Assembly: GCA_030248195.1 (NCBI GenBank)
Contig: JASAND010018129.1
Span: forward strand, 62,001 to 126,000
DNA: 64,000 nt
Direction of reading: 5' to 3'
From: Trissonchulus latispiculum
Lineage: Eukaryota > Nematoda > Enoplea > Enoplida > Ironidae
Numbering within the stretch: the stretch's first letter is position 1; every line of letters starts with the position of its first letter. The position numbers were made by a program, and so were the translations under genes. Below the pieces are notes generated by a model. The model was not told where the DNA came from. It saw only the letters and a program-made list of their open reading frames with translations, and did not search any database. Shown one piece after another: positions 35,650 to 49,210 of this stretch.

Positions 35650-38600
35650 TTGGGGGGACCCCCCTTCCCCGGAATTTTGGGGGGAGGGCGGGGCCCTTTT
35701 TAGCCCCCCCCCATGGCAAATTTTCAAGTTTTCAAAATATAGCCAAATTTTAGATCAAATTGAAACTCTCGATGCCCTGAACATTTTAGCTTCTTGCACC
35801 AAGTCTCTACAATGCAGTATGAGAAAGCTAGAGCGTGTTAAAGTTTTAGTAAATAGCAGTCGGAATGAGCTTGATCATATCGTTCAGGCAGCCTTGTACT
35901 TGCTAGCTACTTCGCGTATCATTGTCGCTGGCTACTTGTTATACAGCAATAACTATCCCCAAATAGATGCTTTAATTTGATGTATTGGTTGGGCCGTAGT
36001 CCTTTGTCATCCTATGCGTACACGGTTTTGAACCCTCAGAGAGGTATACTGGTGCAAATACTGAATTGTACAAATTCAAATTCTGCACTTTGTAATCAAG
36101 TGGCTAAGATTAGGCTCCAATTTCTTTCCAATAGAATTCCGTTCCGTTTCGGTCTAACAAGACACTAGCTCTGGGTGACAACCACTTCAAAGCACGGAAG
36201 ATCGGCACGTTTATCTGGAAGATAAACTTAGGCACTGGACTCTCAGAAGGTGATGTGACCAAAACTGAGAATTCCTTGCGTCTTGATTGGTGTCTTGATC
36301 GTGAGTCCGTTTGATAGGGGTAGGGCTTCTGTGATATCCTTAGCAAGCAGGGTCGACACTTGCTTTCCAGAGGGTACGTCGGTTCAGTAGCAATGAACTC
36401 TGCTGAATAGATCTTGATTGACAAATCAAGATCCCGAATCTGGGGTGAAGTCTTTGTAGGGTCCAAGGGGACAGATTAAGTCACTTACTTGTTCAGGGGT
36501 CGTATCCGGCTCTAATCTCTTGATCAGGATTAAGTGCCTTAGTTCAAGGGTCTGACTACAAGGCACTGCAGTTTATTAATTATAGCAATAATGATAATAA
36601 CAGAGTAATAATGATAATGCGTACAGGGGTCAAACAAGCTGTGAACAGGGCGACGTGAGGTATAAACAATAAATAAGATTACAATTCAAATAGTGCAGGC
36701 AAACAGGTTACAGTTTGCCAGAGTTGCCAGTCTCACTTTTACCCAAACTAATTGTTATTGATAGGGACAAGGTTTTGACTCTTTAACTCAGATCAGCTAC
36801 TTCTTTCTTTCTTCCTTTTGTCGTCAACTAACTAATTGCTTAATCCTATCACTAAACTCTACTGTGCGATCCCTATATGCTTGTGCTCGTGCTTTAGATT
36901 AAAACTCTTTGTCCATCCTCCTTACCAAGGACAATATAAACTAATAACAAGATCATAAAAAAAATTAAATTAACTAGTTAAAAGGGTTAGTAGTACAAGA
37001 TTCCGGTCTATGGGTGAGCTCGAAATGCCAGTAACAATAACACTTTCGGATGCTGTTCGATCACCTCGGGGGACAATACAAGGGTCGGTCCGGTTGGAGG
37101 TTTCCTGGAATACTGTTATGGGTGTTAGTACAGGTTTCTAATTTAATCTCTTCTTTAAATCTTCTACTTCCGACGACTGCTAACAAATTGGGTGACCTAA
37201 GCCAGAGACAGGGGGATAACAACCCCCAATTTGGTAAGAAAAGACGAAGTGATAAAACTCATTTTTGAACAGAATTGATAAGAGTTAATTTAGTACGATT
37301 AAAGATTCAGATTTCCAATAACAAGCATATCACAGGTTCTAGGTCCCACAATTGATCCGGTGCAATGTTCCAGACTGTCTCTGCCTTATCTATCTATCCA
37401 GAATACTCAGCTGACAATGTACCTTCCAGAATCTGATTCCAAACGAGCAAAGTTCAATACAAATTCCCAAATCACTGTGTCCTACTTCCGGACGAATAAT
37501 CTCACTAAGTACAGATCGTTACTAAATCGATACTTCGGTCCAATTTGACTGAGATTCAGGCAACAGGTTGAGCAGGACAGTACTTCTCCGCACCTCAATC
37601 AAATGGGTTAAAACCCATTAGTACAAATTATAGGTGCGGGATTCAAACCCAGCAACCATTACTCACATTTTTGTCTTTCTGAACATGTATTAGACTTTAA
37701 CCTTGAGTTTACTGCGAAAAACTTGATATTTTGGTGAAAATACCACAGTTTTAACTATTTCAGTAATATCACAGCCTTAGAGGTTAATTTTGGGGTAAAA
37801 AACCATTTTTCGGACAATTTCTTGCACTATTGGGCAAGAAACTGTAGTTTTCACCTCGATTTCATCTTGCATAACTTGCTTCTGCACAGTTCAACTCAGA
37901 AACGTTGAATTGGGACTTTCATAAACCTTTTTGAACCAGACAGATATTTATTTGTCTTAAAACGCGTAATGTTAATTTGTTTAGGCGTAATCGAATCTAG
38001 GACCTTTCGTTTTCCAGGTCCGAACGAGGAAGGTGACAACTTCCTGCTTGTAACAGACATTAATTAATTAGAAAAGAGTTATCACGCCGATTTGATAAAA
38101 ATACGGTAGTCAGGTTTAGAACCTCCAATTTCCTGAGTCCTAAATGGGGAATGTAACAACTTCCCGCTTCAAGGAGTATCGGCCTTTGGAAACTGATTAA
38201 ATTAAAGAACTTTGTTAATTTCGCATTCATTGGAAGATGGTTCCAGTAACTATTCATAATACCTGCGCAACTGATTGCTATCTTATTTATTTCAGGTACA
38301 TTGTTGATTACTATTTAATGTCAGTTAAAACTACTGTTTTGCTGTTATTCATTATTGCCATTTGTGAACAGTCATTGTAAACCAAGTTTGTAAGTTATCA
38401 GCTGAGCAAGGTTGATCTTTTACTCTTGCCAAACATTGTATAACAGAATTTCGCTAGGTTTGCTTTTAAACACAGGTACTGACATGAGATGGTGTCAGAC
38501 CGTCCTTGCGGTCATTATTACTAACGAAACTTGACACCAATTTCGAACTAAAAGAGACGACATCGGTCATTATTATGAACGAAATATATGTTGAATATGG

Positions 38601-39818
38601 TTAATTTGACCAAAAATAGCAATAACAGTGTGTATTGATCTCAAACTAAAAGAAACGATACTAACAACTAAGGACTACCTCCATTATTGATCTTACGTAC
38701 TATTCTTACAAATTTTGTGCGAAATTGTGAAACTAATAGTTTTTGAGCAGACAATGTATTAATTTTGCACAAAAATTCAATTGCTGAAGAGATTTCCTTC
38801 ATGCGATTAGTCCGCACTCTTAACAAAGAGTGGCCTACGCGGACGAATCGAGGGCATCTCTTTTCAGACCGATAAAAACCTAATATTGGATCCCCGTGAC
38901 CCTAGATCCACAGTCTAAACCTCATTTGCATATTTGCCATTCAGGACCTAAACCTAGATTACCCACCTAGTCATGCACTCGCAGGCTTCCAGATGTGCTT
39001 ACAAGGTTTATCCGCTAAAACTACGTTATCTGGCATTATTTTCCTGCGTACTACGTGAATCTTGGTGTAATTTCGGTGTTTCACATATGCCATAAGTACA
39101 GTCAGTTATCCCACGTTTACACTGTCACCTTCCTAATTATTATTATCAGTTGTACCTCAGAAACTTGCAACAATCACATATACACTACCACATCACAGAT
39201 AACCTATGTAATACTTAATTACATAATCCTATTTCTTAGCTAAACAAAGTTCATACAGCACATTAACACATATTGATATTGCCAATTAAGGACTATTTAT
39301 ACCAAACTTACACAACACTTATGCGGACACTTAAACCGTCAACTAAAAACAGTTATGCTACATTCATACCACATTTGTGCTTCATTCAGACTAGAATACA
39401 CCCATACTAACCTCGAATATATTTACTTACATGAACCACAAATATACTTTTTTTCCTGCTTGCTACCTGAGCATTACTCATTCCTGGCAGAGCTCACAAC
39501 CCTCGTCAGACAGAAGGAGTCTACGTGAGTTACCCCCATACAAACGAAGTTGCAGGAACTATCATACACACAGTTATTCGTACAAACACACACTCAAATA
39601 TACGATTTCTTAACTAACTACTGCCTAACTTTCCTAACTACAAACGTAATTATAAGAATAATTCTAACAAAACCTAATTCTAAATATACTAACTATTCTG
39701 ACGTCCTAGCTATTGTTTCAACCAAATCTAAATAATATTAACTGCTACTTTACAAAAATTTAGGTTGCGATTATGGTGCGAGTTTTAGGGTTTTACATCT
39801 CGGCTTATAGCGCAGAAC

Positions 39819-40160
39819 TTTGAGAAATTTGTAATATTTTGGAGTAAAAGTTTGAAGTTTCAGAAAGCCACGTGAGTAATGATTGCTAAGCAATCATTAC
39901 AAAACCAAAACTACTAACAATAATTAAACCAACTACTGGGGAGGCCGGTCATTCCCCCTGGAAACGCTTGATAATTAATAATTAAAAGGTTTGAGAAATT
40001 TGTAATATTTTGGAGTAAAAGTTTGAAGTTTCAGAAAGCCACGTGAGTAATGATTGCTAAGCAATCATTACAAAACCAAAACTACTAACAATAATTAAAC
40101 CAACTACTGGGGAGGCCGGTCATTCCCCCTGGAAACGCTTGACAATTAATAATTAAAAGG
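39819..40160. repeat. 171-bp tandem duplication in block A
   Basis: 39819-39989 is repeated at 39990-40160 with about one base different. Block B has the matching sequence once, so the duplication is recent and specific to A. Each copy carries the palindrome GTAATGATTGCT-A-AGCAATCATTAC. Confidence 0.92.
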
Positions 40161-40304
40161 TTGACTAGTTGTTTTTAAAAGCTGATTTAAAGTTAGTTTC
40201 ACTTTTAGAACGCCTATTAATTTAGACACCGACCTGACGCTGAAATAAAACAAAATACAGACAATGATTTTTGAGGCTTGACAAAGCCGTGGCGCAACAA
40301 TATG

Positions 40305-40327
40305 GCCGGCAACTCCTAGTTGCCGGC
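40305..40327. promoter_or_regulatory. Conserved perfect hairpin, block A
   Basis: GCCGGCAACT and AGTTGCCGGC form a 10-bp stem with a CCT loop. The same 23 bases are present at 49703-49725 in block B while the flanks have diverged. Confidence 0.7.
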
Positions 40328-41038
40328 TGTGGGGCATACATTCCTATTACTAACTTAATATTCTAGGGTCGTAGCAAAGGGACCCTCTAACTCAAACTTA
40401 GGGAGTGGGTCCCCACTTATTAATTCCGAAATCTACTTTGAAACCCCAAATTACTGGCCAAACGGGCCTTACAAAAAGAGTAAAAATTGCTGGTCATTGC
40501 TTGATCGAAAAGAACGAATGAAAATAGTAAGAATAAATGAAATAAAGAAGGGGGAGGTCAACAAACCTCGATAGTAAGAGGGTGTCGGGTATAAAAACAG
40601 AAAAACAAAAGTAGGGACAATTCTCAAGACCTCCATCGAACAGGAGGGGTTTACATGAGCTGCCCCATTATTAAAATAATAAAATAATAAGTATAAGGAT
40701 TTTAAATTAAAAGAACTGAAAAATGGCTCAAAGGCCCACGCATGCTAGAGAAATAATTACTGGACTTGGGCCCAAAATACTGATAAAAACGGGGCTCGGC
40801 GGCCCAAAAAGATGCTTGAAAAAATGGCCCATTGGCCTCGTAAAAACATAGAAATTGGCCCAAAGGCCTCAAAAATCACACTATAAAAATGGCCAAAAAG
40901 GCCTCAATATGTATAGAACATGGCCAAAATGGCCGGTAAATCCTAGGCTTCTTTTCTTCCTGGTTGTGATTTCTGGCCGAGTATAACAAACCCATATGGC
41001 CCTAAATGGTGAGTGTTCGTTGTTGTTTTCTCAATTTC

Positions 41039-41062
41039 TTTTCTGGCCCGAAGGCCAGAAAA
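41039..41062. promoter_or_regulatory. Conserved hairpin with variable loop, block A
   Basis: The arms TTTTCTGGCC and GGCCAGAAAA surround the loop CGAA. The block B counterpart (50356-50381) has identical arms and a different loop, AGTGTG. This pattern is expected if pairing matters. Confidence 0.7.
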
Positions 41063-41205
41063 GTCCTAATTTTGGCCTAACCAGGGAGAGTGCGCTTGAT
41101 TCCCCATGCAATGACAATTGCACTGGAGAACGCACTATAAGGGAGGGGTGAAGCAACCGCTCTCGGTTGCACTCAAACGAACACTGATTAGAATAAAAAT
41201 TTTGG

Positions 41206-41250
41206 GACCGAGCTGACAGTTTTGCTGACAGCTCGGTGACAGGTCATTAG
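41206..41250. promoter_or_regulatory. 45-bp near-invariant element, block A
   Basis: It starts GACCGAGCTGACAG, contains the inverted pair CCGAGCTG/CAGCTCGG and matches 50533-50577 in block B throughout its 45 bases. On the minus strand the start-like sequence TCAGTGTTCGTTT lies just beyond it at about 41187 (50515 in B). It may therefore be a core-promoter-proximal or leader element. Confidence 0.65.
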
Positions 41251-41292
41251 TGAGTTCGGGGGCGGACTTTTGCTTTGACTTTAAGGCAAAGC

Positions 41293-41320
41293 TTCTAGAA
41301 GGTTCTAGAACTTTCTAGAA
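41293..41320. promoter_or_regulatory. Heat-shock element array, block A
   Basis: Three TTCTAGAA units spaced exactly 10 bp apart give six alternating GAA/TTC modules, each two bases apart. This is the consensus site for trimeric heat-shock factor (nTTCnnGAAnnTTC). The orientation is symmetric. About 105-135 bp away on the minus strand is the initiator-like TCAGTG at about 41187. Block B has the same array. Confidence 0.8.
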
Positions 41321-43387
41321 ACTTGCCACCTTTATCACTTGGGCCGCAGCGGCGGGCTGAGCCAGCTGGCCACTGAGGGTCAAAATTAAAGAGATTTTAA
41401 AATTATTGCCCTCCAACTGGCCCTTTTTTTATATATTTCGGGTCCTGAATTTTAGCAAAATTTTGCTAAACTTTCTTTAACACATAAACGCAACCAAAGG
41501 GACAATTTTATGAAATTTTAGAACTTTAACTAATTGTTGTGCAAATTACATAATTTTCAAGGAATTATAAATTACATAATTATATGATACCTACGTACGT
41601 ACACCCATCTACCTACTTTTTGTTGTGATTTTATTATTAATAAAGGGCAACGGCCCCCTTCTTGTCATGACTTGGGCTGAAACTACGTTAAATTTCATTT
41701 CCCTTCTTGTTGGCTTTGTCTTCGGCCAGAAGTTCAAGGGGAAGACAACTGTTGGACCCTAGAAGAAAGAGGCCCAACAGAATGGAGAGAAGAAAAGAGG
41801 AAAAAAGGTTTGACTTAAGTCTAACCAAAACAAAAACCTTTTTGGAACGCTCCTTTTGGAGTGTTAAGATTACGAAACGAAGACGTAATCTTGTTAAAAG
41901 ACATTTTTACTTATAACTTTCTTAATTTTGGGAGTTGAAAAGTCGGGTTTGGATTTTTGGAATCAGTATCAAATTCCCCTTTCATATGAGCCCAAGTCAT
42001 GTTTCGGACCAAAATTACGAAATTTCACTAAATATTAGTTAATTAACACTAATTATCACTAGTAAAGCCTATCTAATTACGTACTTAGCTATTTAATAGA
42101 TTTGAACCATCTTCCAATATTTGTTATCTTTGGTGCAATTCTGCGTTTTATGGGCAATTTTACGACTAATTTTCGACCTGCTAGATACATAAACTCCATA
42201 TTATTGGTTGATGTTTTTTCTGCTAATTCATGTTCAGTCAATAGTAAACGCATAAGGTGGTGAAAAGTTCATTCTTGATTCCGTTTATGAGTGACAACTC
42301 ATTGATATGCTGAAGATTGGTCAAAATGTCAATATTTCTCTTCGTGGGGAGTAACAACTCACTAATTTTCTTTAAGATTTATCAAGATACTACCGTTTAA
42401 GGTCGAGTGGAGTGACAACTTCGGTTATCAGGGGATTGGTGACCGAATTTACCCTTCTTACACTACTTCTAGAGTAATATTGTTAGTAGATTAAACATTA
42501 CTTAAATCGAATTACACTTAGAACCATAATTAAAACTAGGATTTCTGCCCTAATTGAGTGCAAACCTCGGACCCTATCTAAGATTTTCCCTTAATTTTGA
42601 GTACTAGACAACTCTGGCTTGGCAACACAGAACAATTTATACAATTAATGCTTGGACATCATTAAATAGCTATATTCCATGTTGATGACGGTTGATCTTC
42701 TTCACAAATTCATGGCATAAGAGTTCATCTTCGCTGATTTACTAATTTTAACCATTTTTCGACCATTTTAACAGATTTTAGCCTTAGGCTTTACTAATTC
42801 CATTACAACTTGTTTCTTTTAAGGTTGTGATTCCTTTTGGGCACATATTTTTGGTTGGCGGCGTAAATGAAGATGAAATTTGACGAAACTTTCCGAAATA
42901 AGTTCTTTTAGCGTTCTAACACCCTCTGCTCAATCCCGATTCAAAAATTCGAGATTTCCGGTTAGAGTGGTTTTTCCCAATTTCTGAACGTTTGGCAGCT
43001 GCTATACAGTTATGACTTCATTCGACAGAACTCAATGAGCTTCACATTTTTGCTTTTTAAAGCAAGTTTCTATCGTTTTCTCTAACGTGAGATATAGCCA
43101 ATTTTCTTGTTTTGGCGTAGAAAACTTGTCATTTTTGCAGAAATCAGATAATCCAACATTTCTTGAACTACGCAAGCCGTAAAATCAAACTAAGGGCGTC
43201 GATCCGAAGGTCTCACAGGGTCAAATTATCCGACGCATGATCGTCTTCCAACTGCTATCCTGTAGACTGCTATCATAAAAATGTAGTTTTTGCAAAAACA
43301 CGACCAATTTTTTCCAAAGATTGTGGAGCATTCACCATGCAAGCTGGAGGGCTGCTACTGAACACCTGTGTTCTGCACAAATATACC

Positions 43388-43544
43388 CAGGGACGATTTT
43401 TAGTTGCCCCGATTGCTGCTTTCTAGCTATAGTAATCGCTTGACAAATTTGGAAAAAGTAGGCAAAATACAGGTTACGCACACATTTCAGCTTATTTCTC
43501 TATAACGAAGAGCGATTTCACAATAACTAAAAAATCGTCCCCAG
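43388..43544. repeat. Short inverted-repeat element
   Basis: The left end CCAGGGACGATTTTTAGTT and the right end AACTAAAAAATCGTCCCCAG are inverted relatives about 157 bp apart. Probably a small MITE. No target duplication was found. Confidence 0.5.
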
Positions 43545-43799
43545 CTATTTGATGGTGGAATCGAATGATATGGCCGATGCCTCTCGAAAAAATTTCCTTG
43601 AGTCTGCAAAAATTCTGGAAAATTATACTTCTTCTAAAATGTGTTAATAATATTTTAGAAAAGCATCATTAGTTTCGTGGCATGCATTAAAAAGAGAAAA
43701 TGCCAAGCTACATTTTGATATAGAAATGGCTTCTTAACTCCAAGTAGTGAATGAGTAATAATGGTGCAAACTTTATGTGACGAAATTGAATCACCACCT

Positions 43800-44075
43800 T
43801 TAAATGCTCTCAATATATAGAATTTGAATAATCCGTGATTGGCTTGCGACTTACATAACAGGGATAAACTGAAATTTTCAAAACGGTGTCACTCATTAAC
43901 AGCTGAGTGAAATTAGCTCAAATTGTGTACAAATGTGTAAAACCTAGCGCAGGGGAAATTTATTCAGTTTTTTATTTATGCAGTTTTCAGTGAATATTTG
44001 AAAACTTTAAAAGTCAATATCTCACTGAATATACGATTTAAACAAAAACTGAAAAAAAATTACCCCTGCATACTG
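43800..44075 (-). repeat. Inverted partial copy of the TTAA MITE interior
   Basis: The complement matches about 32100-32400, including GGCTTGCGACTTACA, GTCACTCATTAACAGCTGA and a TTACCCCTGC end. The terminal GGGGGCGC is not seen, so this is a fragment or a related longer element. Confidence 0.65.
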
Positions 44076-47000
44076 CTTATAGTGAGACCGAACTTAAAGA
44101 ACTAAGAAGCTATAGTCCGTATACCGCTCCTCGGTCTTGCTAGATTGTGAACGGGTTCCATTCTGACCCGTTTGCTTGGTTGACGTGCGTGCAGTGACTA
44201 GTGGAGCTATTAAATAAGCTCATTAGGTTAGGATAGGATAGGATTGATTGAGCGTGAGAACGGTTCAGATTTTCAGGGTTTAGCAGTGAACTACAACTGA
44301 TACTGAGCTGCGGGTGCAGTAAAACATATGAACTGTCCCCTTTCCCTTTCTGTTTCTATCTTTGGTCATGTCGGAGCTAGATACCTCTTGTCCTTAAATT
44401 ATGCTCCCGAGCGGGTGGACCCATTTTATTGCCCATTTTGGACTTCCCTTTGTGGTCCGCCTTGCTAAGACGTGTGCTGGACGAGGACGTGGACGCCGCT
44501 AACGACGACGACGAACTGTCCCCTAGATTACTGTTTTTGGGAAGCATTAGAGAACCAAACGCAGGCACCCTACGGCGGACCGTTAGGCTCGAGTTGACCA
44601 ACACCAGGCTAGCTTTATTTGGTTATGAGAATATCTTCATCATTTCGCGTCTACCACTGTGTAGCAAGAAAAGTTGCGCACTTTATATGCCAAAGTCTCA
44701 GTTATTTCGTTACTCTTATGACGAGGCTGGACGATAAACAGTTCTTCTGGCTCTGGGGAACTACCTGTGTCAAAATGTGTAATGAACTGAGTGAGATTAG
44801 AATGGAAAAACTTGACCAATTTAATTTGATTTCGAAAGTGGGGTCACTTAGGTTGAAAGTTCACTTACACGGAAGGTTAGCGCGTTTGCCTAAGGTAGAC
44901 AAACTTATGTACCAGATTCCCGAAAGGTGGTTTTCCAAAATCGGGGATCTCTACAGCTAACCTGTTAGGGGTACTATTGTGAGTTCGTTTAGTTCAGAGG
45001 GGTTCGGCACTATCCAATCGCACCAGGAGTATGGATAGGATCGCTTTGACGCAACAGGTTAAAACTAAGATCAGACAATTAGTCTTCGACTTGAGATAAA
45101 GATCCAACTTAATTGGATCTGAGCAAATTACCTTTATTATTATCCCTGGGAGATCTCACCTGGATCTCTTTTCAGCAGCTGAAATGTAGACTAACAATTG
45201 CACGCAACAAGGTTAATTTATTATCCAAGATTGAGATGATTACAATTAAAGGGACAGAATGGTTTCAAGACAATTATTAACAGCAAATAGAATTACAGTA
45301 TTCACAGGATTACGGGTTACTCAATTTACCAGAGTTGCCAGCCCTTGGTTGGGAAGGGTTATTTTTGGGGATGAGAGATTACCAAAATATAACTTAACCA
45401 GATTAAGGTCTGACCGGTCAATGACTAATTTAAGACTAATTATTAGTCCTCTTCTTCAGGTATTATGACTGGGCACGTTAGGTGTGTTGCGTGACGTGTT
45501 TAAACTCAAATATACTCTCTCTCTATTAGTCTTTTACAGAGAAACTACAACACAGGTTCAATGTAACAGATAATTAGCTAAAATTAACAGAGTGTCGGAT
45601 ATTACAATTCCGGTCTATGGAGTTGGGTGATCCCGTCAGGTTACACCTGCAACCTCACGAGTGGTTAGGGAAGTTTGGATAGTAAACAGTAAAAGGGGTC
45701 GGACCAGGCGGGGTGATACCGGGAGATGGCTTCAAGTATAGTTATAAGTTAAATTAAAAGGGCTTTAAATTAAGTTTCTTCACTAGATCCTCTTCCTTGG
45801 ATTTATTTCTATCCACTTATAGTGGTCTAAACCAGAGACAGGGCAGGAACACCGGTTCCTGAATAGGATAGGATAGAGGTGATCTTCTGACACATTTTTA
45901 GGCAAAGTTTAAAGATAAGTTTTAGGCTGACGTCGAAAGTAACTGATGTTTTAGGTTAGTAACTACAGATGAACAGTTCAGTTGATTTTGGCGGTTTTCC
46001 CAGTATAGATCAGGTTGTCGGATCAAGTGTCTCTGCCTCAGACTACTATCTTCAGAATTCCAATCTCAATGTACCTTCTAAAGTACTGAACTACGCCAAC
46101 GGAAATCAGGTCAAATCAATCAATCTATCAATCAATACTGGATCAGGCTACTAAATCACAGGCTCCGGTCAATCTCAATAGTGTTCCACTGGATCAGGCT
46201 CCACTGACAATGATCTGGCAGGACAGGATCACGGCGAACCTGAATCAAATGGGTTAAAACCCATTAGTTCAGAATACAAGTGCGGGAATCAAACCCAGCA
46301 ACTATTACTCACTTTTAAGGCTTTCAAAGACGAAAATTGAGGCTTTGGTTAATTCTGGTTAAGATTTTATTAAAAACTGGAATTAGTGTACTTTGACCAC
46401 TTTTGCAAGACAAAAAATGTGACTAATTATGCGCTGTTAGCTTAAAATAGATAGATTTCGCCGAATATGAGTTTTTGGGGCGATTTCCTGCATTGAGATG
46501 CCGGAAATCGCCGATTCAACATATATTCTTTGCAATCATATTCGGTCTGCGCATAATTAGATTTTAGGCGTAAGATTCGCGACAGGAAAGCACCTGTTTC
46601 CTGTATAACAAGTTTACAAAGGTAGAAACGTGTACTCGCAGGATTATTTCTTTTAAGCTTATTAGAAGATGGTTTCATTGTAATCTTTAATTCTTACGTA
46701 ATTACACAGTATTAATATCCTAACTAACTATTATTTATGTGATTTTAGGTTTATTTGATGCTTACGTAAAGATATTCACCATGTGTGCCATTAAATCCCA
46801 TAATTGCTTGCTTGCATTGATTAACGAGTATAATTTGATGCTTACAGTCAGATTTGGCTAGTATTTTCGATAGAAAACGTTTACTCTTTTGGAGTTACTT
46901 GTCTGAGCTGTAGAAACGATATACTTTGCAAAAATACAAACTACAGCCAGATTAGTTGTCCTGTTAATGAGAACAAGTGAGGGCAAGAATAATAACTTCA

Positions 47001-47401
47001 ACATAATTCTTGCAATTTGGTTAAAGCTGACTTTTGCCTTTTATGCTAAAGGCTAACAAAACGTATGAGTTATTTTGTGATGCACTGCGAGGATTACTAG
47101 CTCGAGATGGATCTACTGGCACAGATCTAGCTAATGAACACATATAATTAATACGAGACAATGGACAGACCTAACTAATTTATGTTACAGATTTTGGGAC
47201 AAAATTCGGCTCTAAACAGATAAAACAGACCAGCACGAAGTCCTTTATTTGCGATTCGTCCACTCCCTTCTTGCGGGTATACCTAGTACGTGGACGAATC
47301 GAGGACCACCTGGTAATACCAGCTTATCCTGGGGATCCCCGTGACCCTGGTCTAGATTAACTACCTAATTTGCATATTACCTCGATATCGAAATAGGTAC
47401 T

Positions 47402-47596
47402 CATTCACACTGTTTATCACACTCATATCCCTCAGATCCGCAAGCATTCACAACAAACACACATTTATACATATTCACAACCGAAAGGAAGATAAAGGGG
47501 GGGGGGGGGTTTGGGGGGCATTCACACTGTTTATCACACTCATATCCCTCAGATCCGCAAGCATTCACAACAAACACACATTTATACATATTCACA
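47402..47596. repeat. 78-bp direct duplication around a G12 tract
   Basis: 47402-47479 and 47519-47596 are identical copies starting CATTCACACTGTTTATCAC. They are separated by 39 bp that include a run of twelve G. It could be a slippage product or a tandem duplication cut short. Confidence 0.85.
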
Positions 47597-49058
47597 CCAA
47601 TTTCCTGCCTTTTTTTCCTGTACTGCCACACCCCGGTTGCTTTCGCGAGGAGGGGTAACGCCAAACCAAATTTGCTCAGGGTCCACGGTTTGGCGTTGAA
47701 TAATTGCATAAGCAATTACCCGAGGCGGCGGCAAAGCTACTGCCGGAGCAGAAGTAATCACAATACTTCGATCGCATCATGACCACCCGTCAGCTCCATT
47801 CAAGGGGTTTCCCCCCTGGACGGCCAACTCCTTGAAAAACTCGGATAACAACCATACAACTATTGGGGGGGGGAACTATTGGCACAGCCGTACCAAGCCT
47901 ATCATAGATGGTTGACTGTTATCAGCTGACAACAGATCCAGTTTGATTAAAGTTGTATACAGTTTCAAACAATTTTTAAAAGAATTTTCTTTTATCAGAC
48001 CCTTAGGATCCAAAGTTCCGTGATTGCGGCCGACATGAATGCAGAGGGTACATTCTCCCCTCTGGTCAGCCTGAGGTGCGAGTTTGCGTCATAAACTGAA
48101 TCCATTTAAGATTCAGGTTTAATTTCAAATTAAATAAAAAGACAAACTAAGTTATTATTACTTTGGTTTGATTCTTACCACTCGCCTGGTAACCCCTGGC
48201 GAGTAAGGGGGGATGAAATCCTAACTTGGAAAAAGCAGTATTTCCGTATCCCATTTCAGTCAGGATGTGTTGTCTTTGTTGTTCCTGTTTTGTTGTTCCT
48301 GCTTTTGTTGTTGTTGTTGTCGTTGATCTGAGTTTGTAGACAAGTGAGACCTCTAATCCAAAGGATTTGCTTAGATCGCTTCATGGTGGGATCATCCGCT
48401 CCCTCTCCGCTGATCGGGAAGCTCCATCTCCACTATTTCCCGACCTACAGCTGCCTTCTTGGGTAAGGCTTTGGAAGGTACAGTCGTTACCAGTTGTCCC
48501 CAAACTAAGATGAAGTGGGTTTGAAAGAAATTTAAAATTGTTCCATAAATTGATAAAAATTTCCAATTTCCTGCCTAATACAGGAATCCTAAGACAAACT
48601 TCACAAGGTTGGTCTCATGCACCTGATGAGGACCGGTGAGCTATCACATGTCAAGGTAATCCAGTGCAACTGACATTCCGAACTGTTTAGGATACTATCT
48701 TTAATTAGTATAAGATTTACCACACTTTACCGTTTGACAATTATTGGTAGAGCATACTACAACTTGTTGGGCCTTGGAATCCCTGGATTATCCCAATGTG
48801 CCTAGCTATATTTTTCAACAATCATTCATTCGACTAACATTCATACTGATTTGACAATTCTCACAACCCCTACCGTACAAGGGGAGTTTCCGTGAGTTGC
48901 CACCACAATTATACGAAAACATTCATTCCGCATACATGCAATTCAGAACATTCTACAGCCATTCAACCAGACATCCTTGAAACTTGGTTAATTTCGGAAC
49001 CTCACGCTCCATGAGGAGTTTACCCGAATAACCACCTTAGGTACTTTTTGGGGACACA

Positions 49059-49210
49059 TTCACACATTAATTTTGCAACACATTCACGCTTCAATTGTAC
49101 TAAACATTCACACTTCAGGCTTACAAAACATTCACACCTCAGACTTACAAAGCATTCACACTTTGGACTCACAAAACATTCACACTCCAATTGTACAGAA
49201 CATTCATACT
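49059..49210. repeat. Minisatellite, about 24-bp unit
   Basis: Six or seven imperfect copies of the type ACATTCACACTTCAGGCTTACAAA occur in tandem. The same ACATTCACA core appears near 47.4 kb. Confidence 0.75.

Larger units (their letters stand above)
35700..42807 (-). repeat. Long repeat block A (LTR-like), about 7.1 kb
   Basis: Block A is a diverged direct relative of block B. Landmarks in the same order are AATGGGTT-palindrome (37602), 12-bp-arm palindrome (39876), GCCGGC hairpin (40305), TTTTCTGGCC hairpin (41039), a 45-bp conserved stretch (41206), heat-shock-type elements (41293) and the terminus at 42807. On the minus strand, the coding strand of the 54-64 kb genes, it begins TGTAATGGAAT, as does B. 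No real gene is seen; open frames near 35.7-36.2 kb align loosely with frames at 44.7-44.9 kb and could be an old coding end. It may be a giant LTR, a promoter/UTR unit of the same element family, or a tandem noncoding repeat. Confidence 0.75.

Noticed and set aside
37611..37665. tRNA-like T-arm (GGGTTTGAATCCC on the minus strand) and possible primer-binding site on the plus strand
   Set aside because: The acceptor, D and anticodon stems cannot be built around it, and it lies inside block A far from any LTR end. The sister copy at 46.3 kb does not keep the T-stem.
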